In this document: in pieces, positions 15,576-21,615 of the stretch | How positions within the stretch are numbered: position 1 is the stretch's first letter | Layout of the letters: every line of letters starts with the position of its first letter | Assembly (NCBI GenBank): GCA_910584695.1 | Contig: CAJUBR010000039.1 | Span: 1-24,019 of the forward strand | Length of the DNA stretch: 24,019 bases | Source of the DNA: an uncultured Lachnospiraceae bacterium | GTDB taxonomy: Bacteria > Bacillota > Clostridia > Lachnospirales > Lachnospiraceae | Direction: 5' to 3' | Notes under the pieces: model-generated | What the model was told of the DNA's origin: nothing | The model's database searches: none | Seen by the model: only the letters and a program-made list of their open reading frames with translations | Program-made: the position numbers and the translations under genes

Positions 15576-15890
15576 GTGAATGCACAATTCAAAAAGGGTG
15601 TGTTAGAGCTGATTGTACTGAAGTCAGTCATTCATCAGGATATGTATGGCTATGAATTGGTAGAAGAGGTTTCAAAAGTGGTGGATGTGAATGAGGGAAC
15701 AATTTATCCTTTATTAAAACGTTTGACGAACGAGCATTATTTTGAAACATATCTGAAAGAATCTACAGAGGGGCCACCTAGAAAATATTATCATATTACG
15801 GCACCGGGAATTTTACATCAGAGTGAATTAGAAAAAGAGTGGAATGAGTTTTCAAAATGCGTAGGTGATTTTTTAAAGGAGAAGAAATGA
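15576..15890 (+). CDS. PadR-family transcriptional regulator
   Basis: 104 residues, the small PadR-s2 size. The winged-helix domain is clear: FKKGVLELIVLKSV, then YGYELVEEVSKV, then EGTIYPLLKRL and the wing GPPRKYYHIT, with a short dimerisation helix at the end. The start is a GTG with AGGTGAG upstream. Its stop overlaps the next start (ATGA at 15887-15890), so the two products are made together. Such PadR genes usually repress the membrane protein genes they precede and respond to small molecules or envelope stress. The inducer here is unknown. Confidence 0.93.
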   Translation: MNAQFKKGVLELIVLKSVIHQDMYGYELVEEVSKVVDVNEGTIYPLLKRLTNEHYFETYLKESTEGPPRKYYHITAPGILHQSELEKEWNEFSKCVGDFLKEKK

Positions 15891-16774
15891 TGAAAAAGGA
15901 AGAATTTTTAACAAAATTAAGAAAGAACCTCTCTGTTTTGGAGGAGGGAGAGATTCAGGATATTGTGGAAGAATACGAACAGCATATCGATATGAAGATG
16001 AAGGGAGGACTTTCACAAGAGGAGGCCATTAAGGACTTCGGAGATTTAAAAGAATTGACTGCCGGTATTTTAGAGGCATATCATGTAAAGGCAGATTATA
16101 ATGCAGAAAAGAAAAATATTGATTTTGATAAAGTGAAAGAAGAGAGCAGAAAGGCTACAGAGAAAGCAACCAGCGTGATTGGAAAAGGTGCAGGTGCACT
16201 GGGGAAAAGTGCAGAAACAGCCGGTAAATGGGGAATTCAGCAGATAAAGAAGCTATATAATTTTGTCAAACAGCCCTTTACCCAATTAAAGGAACGATTT
16301 TATGCCGGGAAGAAGAAGGCAAAGGGAAAGGGATTTCTTGGCAGGTTATGGCTTCTCATTTTAGAGATTTGTAGTTTAGTGTGGCACGCATGCTTATGTT
16401 TTGTACGTTTATTATGGAATCTGTTTTGGTTGTTCTGTGGCATATTTGCAGGACTTGGGGTTCTTGGCTGCATTTTCTGCTTTGGCGTTCAGGCTGTTTT
16501 ACTGGTAATGGGATATCCGGTGATCGGCATGACAATTGCTACGGTAGGCGGTGTTTTAATCAGTGCTGCAGTTATGATATTCTGTTTTACCTTGTTAAGG
16601 AAGAAGTCCGTTCGAAAGGATTCGGGAGATATTACAAAGGATTCAGATACAAAGGATTTTCGTGCTGAAGATTCACAGCAGGAAGAAAATGACTGGGAAT
16701 ATCCGGATGACGGGCAGTGGCAGCAAAAGCAGATTACAGTCAATTCATATCAGGAGGTAGTGAATCATGCGTAA
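15887..16774 (+). CDS. HAAS-domain (DUF1700-type) membrane protein
   Basis: 295 residues. The N-terminal 65 residues are a HAAS/DUF1700 domain (KEEFLTKLRKNLSVLEEGEI, then EEYEQHIDMKMKGGLSQEEA), which regularly sits next to PadR regulators and probably interacts with them. A Lys/Ala-rich amphipathic linker (about 80-150) follows, then about three TM segments (about 150-240) and an acidic cytoplasmic or outer tail. The start overlaps padR by four bases; AAAGGAG lies at 15875-15881. The stop overlaps the next gene by eight bases. The job is inferred to be envelope sensing or regulation of the PadR circuit. Confidence 0.85.
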   Translation: MMKKEEFLTKLRKNLSVLEEGEIQDIVEEYEQHIDMKMKGGLSQEEAIKDFGDLKELTAGILEAYHVKADYNAEKKNIDFDKVKEESRKATEKATSVIGKGAGALGKSAETAGKWGIQQIKKLYNFVKQPFTQLKERFYAGKKKAKGKGFLGRLWLLILEICSLVWHACLCFVRLLWNLFWLFCGIFAGLGVLGCIFCFGVQAVLLVMGYPVIGMTIATVGGVLISAAVMIFCFTLLRKKSVRKDSGDITKDSDTKDFRAEDSQQEENDWEYPDDGQWQQKQITVNSYQEVVNHA

Positions 16775-17507
16775 AATTTATAAAGTGATCGGAAGTATGC
16801 TTGCAGTAGGAGTATTCGTGGCAGGAATCGGAAGTGGTATAGCATTTGCAGAATACAGTTCTTTTGAATATGGCGGAGAGGCTATGTTAGAGGGAAGTGA
16901 GCATTTTACTAAGACGATAGAGTATAAAGTGTCAGAGAAAACAGATGTGTTAAATGTTATGACAGGTATTAATGATGGTTATTATTATCATCATTATACA
17001 ATTGTAGAAGACGATGCAGTATCGGAGGATAGGATTCAGGTTATGGTTTCTTATTTGTCGGATAATAAGGATGCAGTACCGAAAGTTCAAGAGGTTCAGA
17101 TTCAGGGTGAGGATTCGGAAAATATAGATGAATCTATCGATATAGAATCAACGGAATCGCTGGAGGAGACCACAGAATCCATGACTGCAGGAACGACAAC
17201 AACGGAGTCTATGGTTACGGAATCCGAAGAGGCAGAAGAGACCACAGAATCTAAACAGGTAGAATCCAAAACGCTACAGGAGAAAAGTAAGAGTTTAGAT
17301 AAAACATATGAATATATCTATGTAGACTGTGACTATGAATATGATAAATTCCGGAATATTATGAGAGCGAAAGACCGAGTCTTATCGGATTTAAAGAATC
17401 ACAAACTCAGTGATTATCAGTTAGATAGAGTGGAGAAGATAGAGATTCATGTTAATCCAAAGGCTGATTTCACAGTTTGGTTAGGGGAAGACAACAGGGG
17501 TTATTAA
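16767..17507 (+). CDS. Secreted or surface protein with Ser/Thr/Glu-rich linker, function unknown
   Basis: 246 residues. A clear signal peptide (positive MRKIYK, hydrophobic core, AFA cleavage site after about residue 28) is followed by a short domain (about 29-115). Then comes a low-complexity linker of about 65 residues dominated by Glu, Ser and Thr (many ESTE/EETTES strings), and a C-terminal domain rich in Tyr and Asp (YEYIYVDCDYEYDKF). There is no sortase motif or C-terminal TM segment. In related PadR-HAAS operons this position often holds a DUF4097-type adhesin-like protein; I cannot confirm that fold here. AGGAGG at 16752-16757 supports the start. It overlaps the HAAS gene by eight bases. 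Confidence 0.75.
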   Translation: MRKIYKVIGSMLAVGVFVAGIGSGIAFAEYSSFEYGGEAMLEGSEHFTKTIEYKVSEKTDVLNVMTGINDGYYYHHYTIVEDDAVSEDRIQVMVSYLSDNKDAVPKVQEVQIQGEDSENIDESIDIESTESLEETTESMTAGTTTTESMVTESEEAEETTESKQVESKTLQEKSKSLDKTYEYIYVDCDYEYDKFRNIMRAKDRVLSDLKNHKLSDYQLDRVEKIEIHVNPKADFTVWLGEDNRGY

Positions 17508-17533
17508 AGAAAAGCAGCAGTTTGGAGGCGATT

Positions 17534-18175
17534 ATGGAAATTCAATTAAGTTTATTTGATGCGATTATAGATTTAATAGACATGAATTTAAGGCTTATTA
17601 TTGGGGGAGTATTGTTAGTAAGCGGAACAATGTATTGGCTATGTAAGAAAAATAAAAGTATAGCGAAAATTAGAATGGCTATTATTTTAATAGTTTTGTA
17701 TTATTATTTGTGTGTTGTTTTAAATCATATTGTCGGATTTCCAACTATAAGAGAATTTATTCGTCTATCTGCACTGGGAGAGCCATTGTTTAATCCAAAT
17801 ATTAATCTAATGCCATTAATTAATGGATTAAATTTAGAATTTATTCTGAATGTTTTTTGCTTTGTTCCGTTGGGATTTCTTTGCCCTATGTTAAGTAAAT
17901 TATATGAGCATTGGAAAAAAATATTGTTGCTTGGATTGGGGCTATCACTTGTAATAGAAATAAGTCAATTGTTTACTTTGTATAGAGCTACCGATATTAA
18001 TGATTTGATTGCGAATGTTCTAGGAACAGCGTTTGGTTACCTATGCTTTAAATTTGCTATTAAATTCAGAGTTGTGAAACCAGATGATCAAGTTTCTTCA
18101 GACGACAAATCAGTGTGTTATCTACCAATAATATATATATTGTTTGTTACTTTGTTAATATTTACACGATATTAA
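17534..18175 (+). CDS. VanZ-like family membrane protein
   Basis: 213 residues with about five TM segments. The VanZ-like core is clear: NINLMPLI, FVPLGFLCPML, LGLSLVIEISQLFT and RATDINDLIANVLGTAFGY. VanZ of the vanA cluster gives low teicoplanin resistance, but most VanZ-like proteins are not in resistance clusters and their function is unknown; no van genes are nearby. GGAGG at 17524-17528 supports the ATG at 17534. It is 26 bases after the secreted protein gene and probably the last gene of the PadR operon. It is more AT-rich than the three genes before it, so it may be a later arrival. Confidence 0.85.
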   Translation: MEIQLSLFDAIIDLIDMNLRLIIGGVLLVSGTMYWLCKKNKSIAKIRMAIILIVLYYYLCVVLNHIVGFPTIREFIRLSALGEPLFNPNINLMPLINGLNLEFILNVFCFVPLGFLCPMLSKLYEHWKKILLLGLGLSLVIEISQLFTLYRATDINDLIANVLGTAFGYLCFKFAIKFRVVKPDDQVSSDDKSVCYLPIIYILFVTLLIFTRY

Positions 18176-18243
18176 ATATATAAAATAGTATGTTTGCCAA
18201 ACTATGAATAATAAGCCACAGCCTAATAAGGCAGAGCAGGCAT

Positions 18244-18275
18244 CCCCGGCATTCCGGCGGATAAGGGAATCGGGG
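18244..18275. repeat. Hairpin after the VanZ-like gene
   Basis: CCCCG (18244-18248) and ATTCC (18251-18255) pair with GGAAT (18266-18270) and CGGGG (18271-18275), leaving a two-base bulge. No T-run follows. It is GC-rich compared with its surroundings and may be an intergenic repeat fragment. Confidence 0.5.
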
Positions 18276-18309
18276 AGCAGAGAGAAAACCAATAAAGCAC
18301 AAACGATAA

Positions 18310-18350
18310 AAGGGAACCGGCAGAGACAGGCTGGTTCCCTTGTTTTCTTC
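18310..18350. terminator. Terminator between the VanZ-like gene and the convergent amt gene
   Basis: AAGGGAACCGGC (18310-18321) pairs with GCTGGTTCCCTT (18330-18341) in a 12-bp stem with one wobble, then TGTTTTCTTC. On the minus strand the stem is followed by TTTATCG, so it may act in both directions. Confidence 0.75.
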
Positions 18351-18404
18351 GGGCAACGAGTCAAGTTTGCGTGCCCGCATGAACACTTGGCTCGTTGCCG
18401 CAGG
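18351..18404 (+). repeat. Dispersed palindromic repeat, copy A
   Basis: GGCAACGAGTCAAG (18352-18365) pairs with CTTGGCTCGTTGCC (18386-18399): 14 pairs with one wobble, around a loop containing TGCCCGCAT. In order and with near-equal spacing it shares the words GAGTCAAG, TGCCCGCAT and GCCGC with the element at 20653-20713, read on the other strand. It lies 20 bases past the end of the amt gene. Confidence 0.7.
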
Positions 18405-18423
18405 GTTAATTATTTACGGCTGG

Positions 18424-20163
18424 TTAGTTTTCACCCTGTAAAGCAGCAAATCCTTCTTCGCCGGTTCTTACCTTAATGACATTTTCTACATCATATACGA
18501 AAATCTTACCATCACCGATGTTTCCGGTGTAAAGAGCTTTTTTAGCGGTCTCCACAACCTGGGCAACCGGAACAGCACTTACGATGACTTCGACTTTCAC
18601 TTTTGGAAGAAGAACAACATCCACTTCAGTACCACGGTACATTTTGGCAGCACCCTTTTGTACACCACAGCCAAGAACCTGGGTGACGGTGATACCCATA
18701 ACACCAATCTCATTCAGTGCGCTCTTAAGCTCTTCGAACTTATTCTGCTTACAGAGGATGGTAATCTTAGATAATTTAGGCTGTGCTCCGTCTGCAGGAG
18801 CAGAAGTCTTATATTCAACCGGTACTGCTTTTGAAGGAGCAGCAGGTATTTCGGAAGGGGCTGCAGGAGAATCGGCAAAGCTTCCTAAGAATACGCTTCT
18901 TTCCGGTGAGGAGGCAAAGTCTGAGTATGCATTTGCAAGATTGTGTTCTGTACTGTCAAGACCGAGAACTTCTTCTTCTTCTGTAACCCTGAGACCAATC
19001 GTGTGTTGGATAACCTGAAATACAATTGTCATTGTGACAACTACCCAGGCGATTACGCAGATCATACCGAGTGCCTGAATACCTAATAAATGAGCATCAC
19101 CACCGGTGAATAATCCTTTCCATTCGGTACCTGCTCCGTCTGAAAATAAGCCGACACAGATTGTGCCCAGAGCACCGCACATTCCATGAACACCTACAGC
19201 ACCCACCGGATCATCTACTTTCAAAACTTTATCCACTAACTCAATACCAAATACAACAACGAAACCGGCGATTACACCAATGATTGCCGCAGAGGTCGGA
19301 GAAACGGTATCACAACCAGCTGTAATGGCAACCAGGCCGGCAAGGGAACCGTTTAATGTCATGGAAACATCCGGTTTTTTATAGCGGATCCATGTGATAA
19401 TCATGACGGTAACGGTTGCTACTGCAGCAGCCATGTTGGTAGTTATAAAAATCTTACCGGCAGATATAATGGCATCCCCTTCCATGGAAACGGTAGAAGC
19501 ACCGTTAAAACCAAACCAACAGAACCAGAGAATAAATACACCAAGAGCACCAAGTGTCAGACTGTGTCCTGGAATTGCCCTTGCCCGGCCGTCTTTGTGA
19601 TATTTGCCGATACGGGGTCCAAGAATTAAGGCACCGACAAATGCAGCAACACCGCCTACCATATGTACTGCGGTAGAACCAGCAAAATCATGAAATCCCA
19701 TTTCACACAGCCAGCCCTCTGAACTCCAAATCCAGTGACCGGAAATCGGATAGACCACCAAGCTGATAATTAAACTGTAGATACAGTAAGAGATAAATTT
19801 TGTTCTCTCTGCCATGGCACCGGATACGATGGTAGCGGCAGTTGCACAAAATACTGTCTGGAAAATCAGATAAGCCCAGAATGGAACACCATCCGGCAGC
19901 ATACCATTTCCGTAATTGCTTTCTGAAGCGATACCACTAATGCTTCCGATAAAACCGTTATTTGAACCAAACATGAGACCAAAACCGATTAACCAGAAAA
20001 CTGGTGTACCGATGGAAAAATCCATCAGGTTTTTCATTATAATATTACCGGCATTCTTTGCTCTCGTAAAACCGGTTTCAACCATTGCAAAACCAGCCTG
20101 CATAAAGAATACCAGTGCGGCACCTAACAGCACCCAAATTGTGTTAACAGCAGAATACTCCAT
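18424..20163 (-). CDS. amt: Ammonium transporter fused to a C-terminal PII (GlnB/GlnK-type) domain
   Basis: 579 residues. Residues 1 to about 405 are an Amt channel of about 11 TM segments: GFTRAKNAGNIIMKNLMDF, the two pore histidines in DFAGSTAVHMVGG and VGVHGMCGALGT, and FCWFGFNGAS. A flexible Ala/Pro/Ser-rich linker (about 405-461) joins it to a PII domain (462-579) with SKITILC, YRGTEVDVVLLPK (T-loop) and YTGNIGDGKIFVYDV plus VRTGEEG. PII normally plugs Amt from the cytoplasm according to 2-oxoglutarate and ATP/ADP; here it is covalently attached. The T-loop tyrosine that is uridylylated in enterics (Tyr51) is Val514, so that modification is impossible. AGGAGG just upstream fixes the start at 20163. 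The gene is preceded by a long, structured leader. Confidence 0.95.
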   Translation of the reverse strand: MEYSAVNTIWVLLGAALVFFMQAGFAMVETGFTRAKNAGNIIMKNLMDFSIGTPVFWLIGFGLMFGSNNGFIGSISGIASESNYGNGMLPDGVPFWAYLIFQTVFCATAATIVSGAMAERTKFISYCIYSLIISLVVYPISGHWIWSSEGWLCEMGFHDFAGSTAVHMVGGVAAFVGALILGPRIGKYHKDGRARAIPGHSLTLGALGVFILWFCWFGFNGASTVSMEGDAIISAGKIFITTNMAAAVATVTVMIITWIRYKKPDVSMTLNGSLAGLVAITAGCDTVSPTSAAIIGVIAGFVVVFGIELVDKVLKVDDPVGAVGVHGMCGALGTICVGLFSDGAGTEWKGLFTGGDAHLLGIQALGMICVIAWVVVTMTIVFQVIQHTIGLRVTEEEEVLGLDSTEHNLANAYSDFASSPERSVFLGSFADSPAAPSEIPAAPSKAVPVEYKTSAPADGAQPKLSKITILCKQNKFEELKSALNEIGVMGITVTQVLGCGVQKGAAKMYRGTEVDVVLLPKVKVEVIVSAVPVAQVVETAKKALYTGNIGDGKIFVYDVENVIKVRTGEEGFAALQGEN

Positions 20164-20193
20164 AACACACACCTCCTAAAAAGAATTAAAAAA

Positions 20194-20256
20194 GACCCCT
20201 TGATCACCATACGAAGAAAGCTTCCTCGTAGAAATGATAATCAGACGTCTTTGTCT
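20194..20256 (-). terminator. Leader terminator 2 of amt, with adjoining AAAGAC hexaloop hairpin
   Basis: Read on the minus strand, AGAC-AAAGAC-GTCT (20256-20243) is a small hairpin with a six-base loop that has A at position 1 and G at position 4. Next, TGATTATCAT (20243-20234) pairs with ATGGTGATCA (20210-20201), and inside that ACGAGGAA pairs with TTCTTCGT around GCT. AAAGAC can also pair with GTCTTT at the base. Six Ts follow (20193-20188), about 25 bases before the start codon. The layout is that of a terminator between promoter and gene. Confidence 0.6.
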
Positions 20257-20292
20257 TGTAGGGAAAACCCCTCATTATAAAGTGAAGCAATA

Positions 20293-20330
20293 TATCCTAT
20301 GAAGTATATATAAAAAGTATTCATAGGATA
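20293..20330. repeat. Perfect 11-bp inverted repeat in the amt leader
   Basis: TATCCTATGAA (20293-20303) and TTCATAGGATA (20320-20330) flank a 16-base AT-rich loop. It lies between the two terminator-like hairpins of the amt leader and could form a third RNA hairpin. Confidence 0.7.
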
Positions 20331-20366
20331 AAAAAAGGTACTCCACAATCTTTTGTGAAGCACCTT
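20330..20366 (-). terminator. Leader terminator 1 of amt, AAAGAT hexaloop
   Basis: On the minus strand AAGGTGCTTCACA (20366-20354) pairs with TGTGGAGTACCTT (20347-20335), 13 pairs with two wobbles, around the six-base loop AAAGAT; a run of seven Ts overlaps and follows the stem (20336-20330). It begins only about 12-20 bases after the predicted start of transcription. No minus-strand gene lies upstream for it to terminate, so it should act on the amt transcript itself. The loop has A1 and G4, as in ANTAR-protein target hairpins. Confidence 0.7.
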
Positions 20367-20384
20367 TGCTTTCAAACATGTTTC

Positions 20385-20412
20385 ATTATACTTAATTAAT
20401 TTAATTTGTCAA
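20385..20412 (-). promoter_or_regulatory. amt promoter
   Basis: On the minus strand TTGACA (20412-20407), 16 bases, TATAAT (20390-20385): both hexamers are consensus. Transcription would start near 20378, giving a leader of about 215 bases. With such a strong promoter, control probably happens in the leader. Confidence 0.8.
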
Positions 20413-20522
20413 GAAAAAAATGAAAAATATTTAAGAAAAAATAAAAATATGGAGCAAAAACGGATTTTTTGCTTTAATTAAGTTAAGTCATTTTTGGATT
20501 GAATAAAAGCGACCTTTTGGGT

Positions 20523-20551
20523 TTGACTTAATATGTTTCATGTTGTACTAT
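20523..20551 (+). promoter_or_regulatory. Promoter of the araC-family gene
   Basis: TTGACT (20523-20528), 17 bases, TACTAT (20546-20551). The leader would be about 190 bases and would include the palindromic element at 20594-20713. Between this promoter and the divergent amt promoter, 20413-20522 is very AT-rich and contains an 8-bp inverted repeat (AGCAAAAA at 20453-20460, TTTTTGCT at 20466-20473). Confidence 0.6.
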
Positions 20552-20592
20552 ATATGCAAATTTGTTTTTATACTGGATTTTAAGAGTCAATA

Positions 20593-20652
20593 ACCCCGCA
20601 GCAAGCTACGGGGCATCAAATTTCCAACGCAGCAGAGCTGCGGGGTATTTGA
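20593..20652 (+). repeat. Tandem GC-rich hairpins with alternative pairing
   Basis: Hairpin one: CCCCGCAG (20594-20601) with CTACGGGG (20606-20613), one mismatch. Hairpin two: CGCAGC (20628-20633) with GCTGCG (20637-20642), enclosed by TCAAAT (20616-20621) and ATTTGA (20647-20652). The left arm ACCCCGCAGC (20593-20602) is also perfectly complementary to GCTGCGGGGT (20637-20646), so two exclusive folds exist. It is much richer in GC than the surrounding DNA and lies in the araC-family leader. Confidence 0.7.
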
Positions 20653-20713
20653 CCCTCGCGGCATTCGTCAAATGGATATGCGGGCATATCCGCTTGACTC
20701 ATTGCTCGCGGGA
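20653..20713 (-). repeat. Dispersed palindromic repeat, copy B
   Basis: GGATATGC (20673-20680ff) pairs with GCATATCC to form the tip, with GTCAA and TTGAC (20693-20698) further out and CCCTCGCG / CGCGGG at the base. Read on the minus strand it carries GAGTCAAG (20700-20693), TGCCCGCAT (20686-20678) and GCCGC (20662-20658), the same words in the same order as copy A at 18351-18404. The gaps are six bases (identical) and 15 against 16. Confidence 0.65.
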
Positions 20714-20745
20714 ATAAACGCATGGAGGATTGCAGGAGAGAATTT

Positions 20746-21462
20746 ATGATGAACCGATTTACAACCAGACAGCCTGTATTATTGTTAAAAAGCAGCTTTT
20801 ATGCGGAAAAAGATTTATTTCGATATTATAAAAGCTTTTGTTATGAATGTATATTATCAAAAAGCGTTATCATGGTTCCGGATAACTGTATTGAATATAT
20901 ATGGAATATTGATAAAAACGAATTATATTGCTTTGAACATATCGTAAAGCAGGAGGAATTTGCAGCGGCGGGGGACCGATTGTTTGGGATTCATATAGAT
21001 TCCGGGTATATTTGTCAATATAATGAAAAAGATTTGGAACAGTGGATGGAAGACATGAGGAGCTGTTCCGGATTTGAGGAGAGGGTACGATACTGTAATG
21101 CCAGATTAGACACTGTGTTACATATTACACAGGTGCATCCGTTTGTATATCATGCGATTGAAAAAATGAAGGAGTCTGGGGGAAAGGCTGCAGTAGAGAC
21201 GATTGCTGCGGAGCTGGGATATACGCCAAGACATATGGAAAGATTATTTTTACAGACGTTTTCTTATGGACCCAAGCGTTTTTGCCGGCATATCCGGCTG
21301 TTGAACACAATATCGAATATGATACAGTTTCCTGACCGGAATATCCCGTATCACATAGAACATCTGGGATATTCTGACCAGGCTCACTTTCAGAGGGAGT
21401 TTAAAGCATTTATAAGGATGACACCCAAACAGTTTATGAGAAGGTACTTAGGTGTGGAGTAA
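20746..21462 (+). CDS. AraC-family transcriptional regulator
   Basis: 238 residues. The C-terminal 100 residues form the double helix-turn-helix of AraC/XylS proteins: AVETIAAELGYTPRHMERLF is the first HTH, and HIEHLGYSDQAHFQREFKAF followed by MTPKQFMRRY is the second, with the usual F-R-x-x-x-G/M-x-P-x-x-F/Y ending. The N-terminal 130 residues are a sensor region with VPDNCIEYIWNI, like the DUF6597 type found in many such regulators; the ligand is unknown. The start at 20746 has AGGAGAG five bases upstream; the ATG at 20722 in the same frame is less likely. It is divergent from amt. The target is unknown; neighbouring genes do not point to a pathway. Confidence 0.9.
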   Translation: MMNRFTTRQPVLLLKSSFYAEKDLFRYYKSFCYECILSKSVIMVPDNCIEYIWNIDKNELYCFEHIVKQEEFAAAGDRLFGIHIDSGYICQYNEKDLEQWMEDMRSCSGFEERVRYCNARLDTVLHITQVHPFVYHAIEKMKESGGKAAVETIAAELGYTPRHMERLFLQTFSYGPKRFCRHIRLLNTISNMIQFPDRNIPYHIEHLGYSDQAHFQREFKAFIRMTPKQFMRRYLGVE

Positions 21463-21542
21463 AGAAAATCAAATATCTTATTGATGAAATATGTAATGAT
21501 AGAAACTACCTAAAATAAACAATAGTATTTTCCTGAAAGATT

Positions 21543-21551
21543 TGTTATACT
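21543..21551 (+). promoter_or_regulatory. Extended -10 promoter of the clpX-like gene
   Basis: TGTTATACT at 21543-21551 is an extended -10 (TG-N-TATACT). No good -35 is present 17 bases upstream, as is usual for this promoter class. The start codon is about 65 bases downstream. Confidence 0.5.
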
Positions 21552-21615
21552 AGGTTGTGATGACTGGAGAGAATATAGATTATAATATTTAGAATACAGA
21601 TAGCGGAGGATAACG

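Noticed and set aside
17534..18175. Glycopeptide resistance determinant
   Set aside because: VanZ-like proteins are widespread outside resistance clusters, and no vanHAX, vanRS or D-Ala-D-Lac ligase genes are present.
18584..19018. Open frame of 144 residues on the plus strand inside the amt gene
   Set aside because: It is antisense to the linker and PII domain; its Ser/Thr-rich composition reflects the opposite strand's codons and no start signal is present.
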